The position numbers were made by a program, and so were the translations under genes. Below, in pieces: positions 29,853 to 38,654 of a stretch of 64,000 nt of DNA. Source of the stretch: Caballeronia udeis (GTDB taxonomy: Bacteria > Pseudomonadota > Gammaproteobacteria > Burkholderiales > Burkholderiaceae). The notes below the pieces were generated by a model, which worked only from the letters and a program-made list of their open reading frames with translations, was not told the origin of the DNA and ran no database searches. The stretch spans positions 1-64,000 of the forward strand of contig NZ_FCOK02000003.1 of the NCBI RefSeq assembly GCF_001544555.2, read 5' to 3'. Within the stretch, counting starts at the first letter, position 1. The number at the start of each line of letters is the position of its first letter.

Positions 29853-30608
29853 ATGGCAAAACCACGCAGCACGTCGAAGCAGTCGAAGCAAACCGGGGGC
29901 ACCTTTCTCGGTATCGTGCTGGGCTTGATTGTCGGCCTTGCAATTGCAGTGATCGTGGCGCTGTACATCACGCGCGCGCCCACGCCGTTCGTCGCGAAGG
30001 TCGCGCCGGCTCCAGTCGACGCAGGCTCCGCGCCCGCCGCCACGGGCCAGCCGTACGATCCCAACCGGCCGCTCCAGGGCAAGACGCCCGGTCAGGCCGT
30101 GCCGCAAGCGGCACAGCCGGCGCCGCCGAACACCGCGCCCGGACAAACGAACAACCAGACACAGTCGTCGGGCATGCAGGACGAACCCGAGATCCTGGAA
30201 GTCCCCCCGTCGGCCGCGAACGGTACGGCCGTCGCACCGAAGCCGGCCACCGTGCCGCCGGTCGCGAATGCGCCGGGCGGCTCGTCGGGCGCAACGCCTG
30301 GAAAGAAACCGGCTGAGGCGCAGGCTTCGTCGACCGCCAAGGTCACGCCGCCCGCACCCGGCGACGTCAACACCGGCTATTTCCTGCAGGTTGGCGCGTA
30401 CAAGACCGAGGCGGACGCAGAGCAGCAGCGCGCGCGCCTTGGCTTCCAGGGTTTCGAGTCGAAGGTCACGCAACGCGATGCGGGCAACGTGACATATTTC
30501 CGCGTACGGATCGGGCCGTTCACGAAGTTCGAGGACATGAACAACGTGCGTCAGCGTCTGTCCGACGCAGGCGTGGATACCGCCGTTATCCGCTTCTCCA
30601 AGCAGTGA
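29853..30608 (+). CDS. SPOR-domain cell-division/envelope protein (FtsN-like)
   Basis: A 251-aa protein with a cytoplasmic start, one membrane helix at about residues 15-42 (FLGIVLGLIVGLAIAVIVAL), a long Pro/Ala-rich periplasmic linker and a C-terminal SPOR domain from about residue 175 (GYFLQVGAYKTEADAEQQRA). SPOR domains bind peptidoglycan stripped of side chains at the division site. The FtsN-like layout suggests a role in septation. The ATG at 29853 is taken; a start 18 bp upstream in frame is also possible. Confidence 0.88.
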   Translation: MAKPRSTSKQSKQTGGTFLGIVLGLIVGLAIAVIVALYITRAPTPFVAKVAPAPVDAGSAPAATGQPYDPNRPLQGKTPGQAVPQAAQPAPPNTAPGQTNNQTQSSGMQDEPEILEVPPSAANGTAVAPKPATVPPVANAPGGSSGATPGKKPAEAQASSTAKVTPPAPGDVNTGYFLQVGAYKTEADAEQQRARLGFQGFESKVTQRDAGNVTYFRVRIGPFTKFEDMNNVRQRLSDAGVDTAVIRFSKQ

Positions 30609-30807
30609 GCATGCAGTGGAGCCCGCAGCCCGCGCGGCCTCTCATACAAGGCTGGCGCGGGTTGAAAAGCATGGCCGGCCAGCGGTTGATTGCGGCCCCG
30701 CCGGTCGCGCCCGGCCTGCGCGGCCCGTCCGGCTTAAGCGTCCTTTAAGCGTCGTGTGTTCCCCTTTCGCGTCTCCACGCCCTTTCTCGATCACTTTCTC
30801 GGTCATT

Positions 30808-31461
30808 ATGAACAAACTCTTCCGCGCCCTCGCTCTCTCCATCGGCCTTGTAGCCGGCACCCTGGGCGCCGTGAATGCGGCGCACGCATCGCCGGCGGCG
30901 CCTGTCGCCGGCACCGACTATACGGTGCTGCAACCCGCTCAGCCCGTCGATGCCAACGGCAAGATCGAAGTGATCGAATTCATGTGGTACGGCTGCCCGC
31001 ACTGCAACGAATTCGACCCGTACCTGGAAGCGTGGGTGAAGAAGCAAGGTCCCGACGTGGTCTTCAAGCGCGTGCCGGTTGCCTTCCGAGACGACTTCAT
31101 CCCGCACTCGAAGATGTATCACGCGCTCGACGCACTCGGCCTGGCTGACAAGCTCACGCCCGCCGTGTTCAACGAAATCCACGTCAAGAAGAACTATTTG
31201 CTGACGCCGGAAGCGCAGGCTACGTTCCTCGCCACGCTGGGTGTGGACAAGAAGAAGTACATGGACGCATACAACTCGTTCTCGACGCAAAGCGACCTGC
31301 AACGCGACACCAAGCTGATGCAGGACTACAAGATCGACGGCGTGCCGACGCTCGCGGTGCAGGGCAAGTACGAAACGGGTCCGGCCACCACGAACAGCCT
31401 GCCGGGCACCATTCAGGTCCTCGACTTCCTGATCGCCCAGATCCGCGCGAAGAAGATGTAA
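30808..31461 (+). CDS. dsbA: thiol:disulfide interchange protein DsbA
   Basis: A 217-aa periplasmic oxidase that introduces disulfide bonds into exported proteins. A signal peptide ends around NAAHASP; the thioredoxin fold carries the active site CPHC in WYGCPHCNEF and the cis-proline loop VPTLAV. The inserted helical domain is of DsbA size. The ATG at 30808 was chosen because it opens the signal peptide; the long upstream frame is chance. It follows the SPOR gene, and an SDR gene follows 16 bp later. Flagellar P-ring protein is one known client of DsbA. Confidence 0.94.
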   Translation: MNKLFRALALSIGLVAGTLGAVNAAHASPAAPVAGTDYTVLQPAQPVDANGKIEVIEFMWYGCPHCNEFDPYLEAWVKKQGPDVVFKRVPVAFRDDFIPHSKMYHALDALGLADKLTPAVFNEIHVKKNYLLTPEAQATFLATLGVDKKKYMDAYNSFSTQSDLQRDTKLMQDYKIDGVPTLAVQGKYETGPATTNSLPGTIQVLDFLIAQIRAKKM

Positions 31462-31477
31462 AGGCGTGGGCGCCACT

Positions 31478-32275
31478 ATGAAGGACACGCCGGGCAATGG
31501 CGTTACGCCGGCCCGGCTGAGAGTTTTCATCACCGGCGCATCCAGTGGCATTGGCCTCGCGCTCGCCGAGGAATATCTCCGGCGCGGTGCGGTGCTTGGC
31601 CTCGTCGCCCGTCGTGGCGACACTCTCGCGGCATTCGCCGCACGCTTCCCCTCCCATTCCATCTCGATCTATCCCGCCGACGTCCGCGACGCCGCCGCGC
31701 TCGGCGCCGCGGCGGCGCAGTTCTGCGCGCAGCATGGCGGCGCCGACGTGGTGATCGCCAATGCCGGCGTCAGCCGCGGTGCGCTGACCGGTCACGGCGA
31801 CCTCGACGTCTTTCGCGACGTGATGGATATCAACTACTTCGGAATGATCGCCACATTCGAGCCGTTCGTCGCCCGCATGGTCGAGGAGCGGCGCGGGACG
31901 CTGGTTGGCATAGCCAGCGTGGCGGGCATTCGCGGGTTGCCGGGTTCGGGCGCGTACAGCGCGTCGAAATCGGCGGCGCTGAAGTATCTCGAAGCGCTGC
32001 GGGTGGAGATGCGGCCGAAGGGCGTGACGGTAGTGACCATCGCGCCGGGTTATATCCGCACCGCGATGACCGAGCACAATCCGTATCCGATGCCCTTCCT
32101 GATGGACGCCGATGTATTCGCCGCCAAAACCGCCGATGCGATCGCGAGGAAAGTCAGGTTTGCGACGTTTCCCTGGCAGATGCGCGTAGCCGGTGCGCTG
32201 CTGCATGTGGTGCCGCGCTGGCTGTATGACCGCGTGATGGAGAAAGCGCCGAGGAAACCGCGCGCGGGGGAATGA
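31478..32275 (+). CDS. short-chain dehydrogenase/reductase
   Basis: A 265-aa NAD(P)-dependent oxidoreductase. The cofactor loop TGASSGIG, the NAG motif in VIANAGVS, the catalytic Ser in GIASVAGIRG and Y-x-x-x-K in AYSASKSAALKYLEAL are all present. Substrate unknown; SDRs next to dsbA are common in Burkholderia. I chose the ATG at 31478; a GTG at 31466 is in frame. It shares a terminator with the convergent DUF3443 gene. Confidence 0.88.
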   Translation: MKDTPGNGVTPARLRVFITGASSGIGLALAEEYLRRGAVLGLVARRGDTLAAFAARFPSHSISIYPADVRDAAALGAAAAQFCAQHGGADVVIANAGVSRGALTGHGDLDVFRDVMDINYFGMIATFEPFVARMVEERRGTLVGIASVAGIRGLPGSGAYSASKSAALKYLEALRVEMRPKGVTVVTIAPGYIRTAMTEHNPYPMPFLMDADVFAAKTADAIARKVRFATFPWQMRVAGALLHVVPRWLYDRVMEKAPRKPRAGE

Positions 32276-32321
32276 TCGTCTGGAGCCGCGTGCGCAGCGA
32301 AGCCGTGAACGCTTCCACCAA

Positions 32322-32358
32322 AAACAAAGCCCGGCGCAGGAACTCGCCGGGCTTTGTT
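32322..32358 (-). terminator. convergent-gene terminator
   Basis: Perfect arms AACAAAGCCCGGCG and CGCCGGGCTTTGTT close a 9-base loop. On the minus strand it runs into TTTTTGG, on the plus strand into GATTTTCC. It lies between the convergent SDR and DUF3443 genes and should stop both. Confidence 0.9.
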
Positions 32359-32403
32359 GATTTTCCTCGTCGCGCCAAGGCTATAGAACTGAACTAACCG
32401 CGC

Positions 32404-33696
32404 TTAAAACGCCACGAACGGCGAATTTCCGTTGGTCCCGAAACCGAAATAAACATATCGTCCGAAGAAAAACGGCAGGCCGAAGTCGAACAGCGTCGGG
32501 AACGAACCAATGCTGCCAGCCAATCCGTTAAGCGCATAGCTCGTGCCGCTGGCAGCCAGCGTCTGCGCGTTCTGGACCGTGAAATTCACCGTGCCCGTTA
32601 CGCCATTCAACCCGGTAACGGTCGCAGAAAGCGCCGTCGCATTGGCCGGACAGTAGAAGTCGGTGAACGTCGACGTGCAGGCAGGCAACGAACTGTCGGT
32701 GAAGAACATACCGTTCGAACCCGAATCCACGATCGTCGTCACCGCCGAGCCCTTGTAGGTACCGGTCAGGTTGCCAAAACTCGTCGAGCGATACGACGTC
32801 GCGCCGGTCAGCGTATTGTTGCTCTGCGTGCCAATACCAAACACCAGCGTGCCCGTTACCGACGCCGCCGAGGTCGCCACCGGCGGCAATTGCACAATCA
32901 CGCCGTTGTTGTCCACCGCGAACTTCGTGACCGGATTCACCACTTGCTGGGCAACCGGCACGCCAATGGCCGAGCAGTTGGTCCCGCCTGGGCACGAAAA
33001 GTAGTTGCTGGTCGCGGCGTTCGTGCAGGTCACGCCACAATCGGTCGCCGCCACGCCCACGCCGAGAATCCCGTTCGCGCCCAGTTGCCGCGAACTGCTC
33101 TCGTTGCTGCCGTTGATACAGCCGTTCAGCGGCACAGTGGAGTCAGGCAGATCGCCCACCACCTGGATTGGAATGCCGCTCGCGGTTTCGCCGCCAATCT
33201 TGACGTCGGCGGTACGCACGGTGCCCCACGTGAAGCCATCGGCGAATTGCGTGCATTCCGCCAGTTGACCATTGCTCGTCGACTGGGCCACCGGCAAGCT
33301 GCCGATAATCTGCGCCGCCTGGTCGCTTGCGAAACGCAAGCCGTACGAGCCGGTATCGACCTGGATGTTGTCGATGGTCTGGCAATTGCTCGTACTACCG
33401 GGCGCGCACACCGTCACCGATACGTTCGGGATATTGACGAAGTTCTGCGCGCCGGGACCCACGGTGATAGGCACCGTGTTCGCCGCCGTGGCTGCAATCG
33501 GCTGCGCGCTGGGCGTGCTGCTGGAACCACTGCCACTACTGCCGCTGCTACTGCTGCCGCCGCTGCTGACGGAACTGCTGCCGGAATCGCCTCCGCCGCC
33601 GCAGGCAGCGAGTAACACCGACACGCTCAGCACGGCAAGCCAGCGGAACAGGCCCGAACGCAGGCGCACATTGGACGAAAAAACCGTCGGACGCAT
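32404..33696 (-). CDS. DUF3443 lipoprotein
   Basis: A 430-aa protein with a lipobox (VLLAACGGGG) after the signal segment, then a Ser/Gly linker of about 35 residues. The DUF3443 domain follows, with QNFVNIPNVSVTVCAPGS, IQVDTGSYGLR and the second half VDSGSNGMFFTD. The two DTG/DSG-type loops recall an aspartic-protease-like fold, but no activity is established. Several Cys pairs fit a periplasmic protein with disulfides. It is co-transcribed with the DUF2844 gene 18 bp upstream; the pair is conserved in Burkholderia. Confidence 0.87.
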   Translation of the reverse strand: MRPTVFSSNVRLRSGLFRWLAVLSVSVLLAACGGGGDSGSSSVSSGGSSSSGSSGSGSSSTPSAQPIAATAANTVPITVGPGAQNFVNIPNVSVTVCAPGSTSNCQTIDNIQVDTGSYGLRFASDQAAQIIGSLPVAQSTSNGQLAECTQFADGFTWGTVRTADVKIGGETASGIPIQVVGDLPDSTVPLNGCINGSNESSSRQLGANGILGVGVAATDCGVTCTNAATSNYFSCPGGTNCSAIGVPVAQQVVNPVTKFAVDNNGVIVQLPPVATSAASVTGTLVFGIGTQSNNTLTGATSYRSTSFGNLTGTYKGSAVTTIVDSGSNGMFFTDSSLPACTSTFTDFYCPANATALSATVTGLNGVTGTVNFTVQNAQTLAASGTSYALNGLAGSIGSFPTLFDFGLPFFFGRYVYFGFGTNGNSPFVAF

Positions 33697-33714
33697 AGTA
33701 GAAGTCTCCGTCCG

Positions 33715-34242
33715 TTATTGGATGTCGCTAGGGCTGACGCCGGCGGGCAAGGACTGCGGCAGGTAAGCCTGCCCGGCGAATGCGCCCATGTGGCCGCCGG
33801 AGCGGACCACCAGCGCGCTGCCGGCTACGCTGACGGGGCCGCGGCCGCCGCCGTTGGCACGCTGATTCTGGATGCCTTGCACATATTGGGGGAAATAGCT
33901 GCCGAGCAACGTCGGCAGATCGGGAATTCTGGGACCTTGCCACGCAATACCGAACACCACGCCATCCGAGCCCACGTACTCGTTCACGACCGTCCCGACG
34001 GCGAGCGTCGTGGTGCGAACCGTGTAGGAACCAGCCGTCGTGCGGGCGCCGGACGCAACCGCTGAAGCCGCCGCATGCGACACGGCGTTACTGACGGTGG
34101 CGCCGGCCGGCGGTGTCATGGGTGCGCCACCAAGGACAGCATAGGCCGGCGATATGGCGAGCAAGCTCAATGTCAGCCCTGCCGCCAGGCTGGCGAACGC
34201 GGATGCGCGTCGCGAGCTCAATGAAATGATCGAAGTGTTCAC
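33715..34242 (-). CDS. DUF2844 exported protein
   Basis: A 175-aa exported protein: signal peptide ending near AYAVLGG, then the DUF2844 domain (TTTLAVGTVVNEYVGSDGVVFGIAWQGPRIPDLPTLLG is its core, of which the part VFGIAWQGP is most typical). Function unknown; it is nearly always next to a DUF3443 gene, so the two may act together at the cell surface. CGGGGAGGCGAA precedes the ATG. Confidence 0.85.
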   Translation of the reverse strand: MNTSIISLSSRRASAFASLAAGLTLSLLAISPAYAVLGGAPMTPPAGATVSNAVSHAAASAVASGARTTAGSYTVRTTTLAVGTVVNEYVGSDGVVFGIAWQGPRIPDLPTLLGSYFPQYVQGIQNQRANGGGRGPVSVAGSALVVRSGGHMGAFAGQAYLPQSLPAGVSPSDIQ

Positions 34243-34530
34243 TTCGCCTCCCCGTTTCGATTATCTCAATATCCGCTATTTTGCCTTGTGCAATGTCCGC
34301 ACCACAAAAGCACTCGTAATATAGCGCTGCCAGTATGCCAGCCGAATGAGTCGAAACAAGGAAAATGGCGCTTCGTACAAACGCGAATATTGAGGCGCGA
34401 CAGGAGACGAACGGGACACGGACGCTGTAGGAGCGGGCTCGACGCCCAGTCGCCGGCAGATGCCGGCGACTGGGTGCAGGTCATGCGTATACGTGTTCCG
34501 AAGCCTGTCCGCGTCGAACGGCCCGTGTTG
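34243..34530. other. intergenic region with strong inverted repeat
   Basis: The 288 bp between the DUF2844 promoter side and the cheZ stop contain no gene that I can support. The left part is AT-rich and likely holds the DUF2844 promoter; the right part holds the perfect inverted repeat at 34445-34474. Confidence 0.45.
34445..34474 (-). terminator. perfect 14-bp inverted repeat at the end of the che operon
   Basis: CCCAGTCGCCGGCA and TGCCGGCGACTGGG pair perfectly around GA. It lies 57 bp after the cheZ stop, where the long motility operon should end. There is no T-run on the minus strand, so it may be a Rho-assisted or mRNA-end-protecting hairpin rather than a classical terminator. Confidence 0.5.
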
Positions 34531-35232
34531 TCAGAAACCCAGGCTGGCGAGCAGATCGTCGACTTGAGTCTGGTCCTGGACTACGTCGGTACGGCCTTCC
34601 GGATTGATCTGCGGACCGTTCAGCAAGGTGTCCGACGTGCTCGATGCCGCCGCCAGCGCCGCCGCTTGCGCCGCGAACTGTTCACGCCGCTCGGGCGCAA
34701 TGTTCTCGAGCAACACGCCGAGCAATTGCTGCTCGATCAAATGGACGACGTCCGTGATCTTCTTGATCACCTGACCGGTCAGATCCTGGAAATCCTGCGC
34801 GAGCATGATTTCGAGTAATTGCTCGTTGGTCGCAACCGTATGCACCGGTACTTGCTGCAAAAAGCCCCGGGTGTCAGCCAGCAAGGTCTTCACTTCCGCC
34901 TTTTCGAGCGGCGCGCCATACCATTGCTCCCAGCGTGCGTCGAGCGCCTGTGCGTCGCGCTGCATGGTCTCCTGCAGCGGCTTGGCCAGTTCGATCGCAT
35001 TCAACGCGCGCTCGGCAGCCTGCTCTGTCATCGTCGCAACGTACTTCAGGCGGTCGCGCGCGTCCGGCACCATCTCGGCGGCGGCTTCCACCTGTTTGTC
35101 GAGGCCGAGTTCGCGCATGGAATCGCGCAAGGTCCGTGTCAACTGGCCGATGCGCGCCAGGATGCGGTCGCTCGATGCATCGCCTTCTTGCTCGACGTCA
35201 ACAAGCGTCTCGTGGTTCGTCATTTCGTTCAC
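34531..35232 (-). CDS. cheZ: CheY-P phosphatase CheZ
   Basis: A 233-aa helical protein that speeds dephosphorylation of CheY. The catalytic region DFQDLTGQVIKKI lies near residues 147-159, with the glutamine that enters the CheY active site, and the C-terminal DDLLASLGF is the CheY-P-binding tail. The N-terminal region carries a long helical hairpin. It is the last gene of the operon, two bases after the cheY stop, so the two are surely co-expressed. Confidence 0.94.
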   Translation of the reverse strand: MNEMTNHETLVDVEQEGDASSDRILARIGQLTRTLRDSMRELGLDKQVEAAAEMVPDARDRLKYVATMTEQAAERALNAIELAKPLQETMQRDAQALDARWEQWYGAPLEKAEVKTLLADTRGFLQQVPVHTVATNEQLLEIMLAQDFQDLTGQVIKKITDVVHLIEQQLLGVLLENIAPERREQFAAQAAALAAASSTSDTLLNGPQINPEGRTDVVQDQTQVDDLLASLGF

Positions 35233-35234
35233 GG

Positions 35235-35630
35235 TCAGCTCCCGGCCTTAGCCATCTTTTCGAGAATCTTCTGCAGCTTCTCATCGAGGGTCGCCGCCGT
35301 GAACGGCTTGACCACGTACCCGCTCGCGCCAGCCTGGGCCGCGGCAATGATGTTCTCCTTCTTCGACTCCGCCGTCACCATCAGTACGGGCAGATGGGCA
35401 AGCGTGCTGTCGCCGCGGATCTGCTTGAGCATTTCCAGGCCGTCGAGGTTTGGCATGTTCCAGTCGGAGATGACGAAATCGAAACCGCCGCCGCGCAGGC
35501 GCGAGAGGCCGGCCGCGCCATCTTCGGCTTCATCGACGTTGGAGAAACCCAGCTCCTTCAGCAGATTTCGCACAATACGGCGCATCGTCGGAAAGTCGTC
35601 GACGACCAAAATCTTCATGTTCTTGTCCAT
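35235..35630 (-). CDS. cheY: chemotaxis response regulator CheY
   Basis: A 131-aa single-domain receiver. Phosphorylation site Asp56 in [10 protein letters not shown], the acidic pair DD at 11-12, Thr87 and Lys108 (YVVKPF) match E. coli CheY closely. When phosphorylated by CheA it binds the flagellar switch protein FliM. AAGGAGCAGTGAAG precedes the ATG at 35630. This is the CheZ-linked copy; a second receiver lies between motB and cheA. Confidence 0.95.
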   Translation of the reverse strand: MDKNMKILVVDDFPTMRRIVRNLLKELGFSNVDEAEDGAAGLSRLRGGGFDFVISDWNMPNLDGLEMLKQIRGDSTLAHLPVLMVTAESKKENIIAAAQAGASGYVVKPFTAATLDEKLQKILEKMAKAGS

Positions 35631-35709
35631 CTTCACTGCTCCTTGTATTCCCGTGTTTTCTTGAAGCGGCGCATGACGCCGCATTTTTATCCGAATTCTC
35701 TTGGGCGGA

Positions 35710-36825
35710 TTAAACGCGTTGCGTGCGTTCACCCATTGAATTGAGTCGCGCCATCACGCGCCGGGTCATTTCCGCCAGCGGCACAATCTCGCTGACGCCC
35801 CCCGTCGCGATAGCCTCGCGCGGCATGCCGAACACCACGCAGCTCGCTTCATCCTGCGCGAAGGTATACGCGCCGGCCTGCTGCATCTCCAGCATGCCCT
35901 GCGCGCCGTCACGGCCCATTCCGGTCAGGATCACGCCAAGCACGTTCTTGCCGGCGTTCTGCGCGGCCGATCGAAACAGCACATCCACTGACGGCCTGTG
36001 CCGGTTGACCGGCGGGGCATCGGACAGATGCGCCACGTAGTTCGCACCGCTGCGCGCGAGCACCAGATGGGCGTCGCCGGGCGCGATGTACGCATGGCCC
36101 GGCAGGACACGCTCGCCATGCTCTGCTTCCTTCACCGCGATCCGGCACAGGCCGTTCAAGCGCTGCGCAAACGACTTCGTGAAGCCCGGCGGCATATGCT
36201 GCGCGATCATCACGCCGGGCGCGTCGGGTGGCAGCGGGATCAGCAGTTCGCGGATCGCTTCGGTACCGCCCGTCGATGCCCCGACAATAATCAGCTTCTC
36301 GGTACTCACCAGCGGATTGTTCAGGTTGGGCGTGGGTTTCTCGCCAGCGGCCGCGCCGCCGGCGCCATGCGCCGCGTGCACGACGTGAGGCGTCTGCCGC
36401 ACCCGGGCCCGGGCAGCCGCGCGGATTTTATCGGCGAGCTTCTCGGAATACTCGAGCATGCCGTCGCGAATACCCACGCGCGGTTTCGTCACGAAATCCA
36501 CCGCGCCCAGTTCCAGCGCGCGCAGCGTGATTTCCGAACCGCGCTCGGTCAGCGACGACACCATCACCACCGGCATGGGCCGAAGCCGCATCAGCTTTTC
36601 AAGAAAATCGAGGCCGTCCATGCGCGGCATTTCGACATCGAGCGTCAGTACATCCGGGTTGTGCTGCTTGATGAGCTCACGTGCCACCAGCGGATCAGGC
36701 GCCGTTGCGCACACGTGCATGTCGGGCTGCGAGTTGATGATCTCGGTCATCAGGCTGCGTACCAGCGCCGAGTCGTCGACGCACAGCACACTGATCTTCG
36801 GTTCCGTACTCCGGGCCATCGTCAT
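35710..36825 (-). CDS. cheB: chemoreceptor glutamate methylesterase CheB
   Basis: A 371-aa two-domain enzyme: an N-terminal receiver with Asp63 in [11 protein letters not shown], a linker, and the C-terminal methylesterase with the triad Ser184 (VGASTGG), His210 (AQHMPPGF) and Asp306 (TGMGRDGA). It removes methyl groups from receptors and deamidates receptor glutamines, giving adaptation together with CheR. Its ATG overlaps the cheD stop by 4 bp. Confidence 0.95.
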   Translation of the reverse strand: MTMARSTEPKISVLCVDDSALVRSLMTEIINSQPDMHVCATAPDPLVARELIKQHNPDVLTLDVEMPRMDGLDFLEKLMRLRPMPVVMVSSLTERGSEITLRALELGAVDFVTKPRVGIRDGMLEYSEKLADKIRAAARARVRQTPHVVHAAHGAGGAAAGEKPTPNLNNPLVSTEKLIIVGASTGGTEAIRELLIPLPPDAPGVMIAQHMPPGFTKSFAQRLNGLCRIAVKEAEHGERVLPGHAYIAPGDAHLVLARSGANYVAHLSDAPPVNRHRPSVDVLFRSAAQNAGKNVLGVILTGMGRDGAQGMLEMQQAGAYTFAQDEASCVVFGMPREAIATGGVSEIVPLAEMTRRVMARLNSMGERTQRV

Positions 36826-37541
36826 GCTTCCTCCGCCGTCTTCGTGCGGACGGTTCGCTGCAGGCCGGCTGCGGCACCGAATAATTCGATGCGGGGTTTA
36901 TCGGTAGTTGTAGCTTTGGGCCGGCTGAACAGCTCGACACGCTCACGCGCCTTTACAAGCCGTTCGCTACGTGCTTCAGGCGTTTGCCGCGCGAGCACCC
37001 GCTCACGCTCGACCACGCTCGGGTCTTGTTGCGTCATGAGTTTCTTGACCATCGCCTGGCCGGTGCGCGGCATGAACGCGACCTTGCGCGGATACATGCC
37101 CTGCAAGTCCTCAGCCACGATGCGAATCTTTTCCAGCGCGAGATACCGGCGCACGAACTCCGAATTGCGATCGCCGATATTGATCGTCGTCATGCCAGCC
37201 AGCACCGCGCCGCCGCCGAACACTTTCGCTTCGAAGCGTTCGCGCCGGCCGCCGCGCTTGATCATCTCGTTGATCAGCACTTCCATTGCGTACGCGCCGT
37301 AGCGCATGGAATCCGAACTGGATTGCGACGCGTCGGAACCGTCGTCCGGAAGCATGAAATGATTCATCCCGCCAATGCCCGCCGAGCGATCGTGAATGCA
37401 CGCCGCCACGCATGAACCGAGCACCGTGACGAGCACCATGTCCTCGTTCGTCATGTAGAACTCGTTCGGCAGCAGCTTCACGCCCGGAAGCTTGAAGTGG
37501 TTGTCGAAGTAGAGATTCGATGCGATCGGCAAGCCGCTCAT
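36822..37541 (-). CDS. cheD: chemoreceptor glutamine deamidase CheD
   Basis: A 239-aa protein with the CheD active-site parts Cys44 in VLGSCVAAC and His61 in GGMNHFMLP. CheD deamidates receptor glutamines and tunes the CheA signal. The C-terminal 60 residues are a basic extension beyond the catalytic domain, commonly seen in Burkholderia. It overlaps both cheR upstream and cheB downstream by 4 bp (ATGA), so these three are translated in a coupled way. Confidence 0.93.
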   Translation of the reverse strand: MSGLPIASNLYFDNHFKLPGVKLLPNEFYMTNEDMVLVTVLGSCVAACIHDRSAGIGGMNHFMLPDDGSDASQSSSDSMRYGAYAMEVLINEMIKRGGRRERFEAKVFGGGAVLAGMTTINIGDRNSEFVRRYLALEKIRIVAEDLQGMYPRKVAFMPRTGQAMVKKLMTQQDPSVVERERVLARQTPEARSERLVKARERVELFSRPKATTTDKPRIELFGAAAGLQRTVRTKTAEEA

Positions 37542-38485
37542 GCCAGCTCCCCGGCGAGCGTCTTGCCCGCTTTCTTCGCAGCTGCCGCTGCCGTGGCCGC
37601 CGCCGCTGCGTCACGCGTCAATCCATAGACGGTCTGGCCGCGCAGCTTGAACGCCTGCGTCACATACGTGAAGTTCTCCGAATGTCCGGCGAACAATAAA
37701 CCACCGCTTTTCATCAGCGGCTCGAAGCGCGCGAGCACTTGCGCCTGCGTGGGTTTATCGAAGTAGATCATCACGTTGCGGCAGAAGATGGCATCGAACT
37801 GGCCGGGCAGGGCGTACTTCGCGTCCGTCAGGTTCAGTTGCTCGAACTTCACCAGCGCGCGTACTTCCGGGCGGATCTTCACCATCCCGGCATGTACGCC
37901 TGTGCCTTTCAGGAAAAAACGCTTCAGGCGTTCGCTCCCAAGCGTCTTCACGGAATCGAGCGAATAGACACCCGCGTCGGCCTTCTGCAGGACCTGGCTG
38001 TCGATGTCCGTCGCAATCACCGTGCAATGGCGCGCAGCGCTGTCGCCAAGCGTTTCCATCAATGTCATGGCGATGGAATACGGCTCCTCTCCCGTCGACG
38101 CCGCCGAGCACCACACCGAGAACGGCTGCGGACGGCTCTTCGCGAACGTCGCGAGGATCGGAAAATGATGCGATTCGCGGAAGAACGCGGTCAGGTTCGT
38201 GGTGAGCGCGTTGGTGAACGCTTCCCACTCGTCGCTATCCGGTTGCGCTTCAAGACGGTCGAGATAGATCCGGAACGTATCGATATTGCAGGCGCGCAGG
38301 CGTCGCGCGAGACGGCTGTACGCCATGTCGCGTTTGTGCTCGGACAACGAAATCCCCGCGCGCCGGTGAATCAGCTCGCGAATGCGGCCAAAGTCGGCGT
38401 TGGTGAATTCGAAGTCGCGTTCCACTTCCGAACCGTTTCTGGTCCGGTCGCGGGGTGTATCGACGGGCGGGCGCGTTGCCATCAT
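37538..38485 (-). CDS. cheR: chemoreceptor methyltransferase CheR
   Basis: A 315-aa SAM-dependent methyltransferase that methylates receptor glutamates. The N-terminal helical domain ([20 protein letters not shown]) is followed by the methyltransferase fold with [17 protein letters not shown] and [14 protein letters not shown]. The beta-subdomain expected to bind the receptor tail is present, which agrees with the DWETF end of the receptor encoded upstream. The C-terminus is an Ala-rich tail. Two in-frame ATGs at the start overlap the stop of a possible small upstream ORF. Confidence 0.95.
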   Translation of the reverse strand: MMATRPPVDTPRDRTRNGSEVERDFEFTNADFGRIRELIHRRAGISLSEHKRDMAYSRLARRLRACNIDTFRIYLDRLEAQPDSDEWEAFTNALTTNLTAFFRESHHFPILATFAKSRPQPFSVWCSAASTGEEPYSIAMTLMETLGDSAARHCTVIATDIDSQVLQKADAGVYSLDSVKTLGSERLKRFFLKGTGVHAGMVKIRPEVRALVKFEQLNLTDAKYALPGQFDAIFCRNVMIYFDKPTQAQVLARFEPLMKSGGLLFAGHSENFTYVTQAFKLRGQTVYGLTRDAAAAATAAAAAKKAGKTLAGELA

Positions 38486-38637
38486 CTAGCCTTTGTTCTG
38501 CTGGAACGTGCATCGGCTGCATCCCGTACGGGCGTTGCACCGCGTTTCTTCGACAACCACCCAGCCCCTTGCCTTGCGCCCGGTTCGCGCACTTCGATGA
38601 AATGCTCGTCAGGGAGCGCGATGCAATGGGCCGGCAT
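38482..38637 (-). CDS. possible 51-aa ORF coupled to cheR
   Basis: This frame starts MPAHCIALPDEHFIEVREPG, 17 bp after the receptor stop, and ends with a TGA that overlaps the cheR start codons. The overlap suggests translational coupling, and the first half uses codons like its neighbours. The second half is Arg/Ala-rich and looks less coding, and no good ribosome site is in front. No family is recognised. It may be a small unannotated protein or simply spacer DNA. Confidence 0.3.
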   Translation of the reverse strand: MPAHCIALPDEHFIEVREPGARQGAGWLSKKRGATPVRDAADARSSRTKAR

Positions 38638-38654
38638 GGTCGTCTGATACTGCT

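Noticed and set aside
34266..34484. 72-codon minus-strand frame between cheZ and the DUF2844 gene
   Set aside because: It runs through the inverted repeat, lacks a ribosome site and has no domain.
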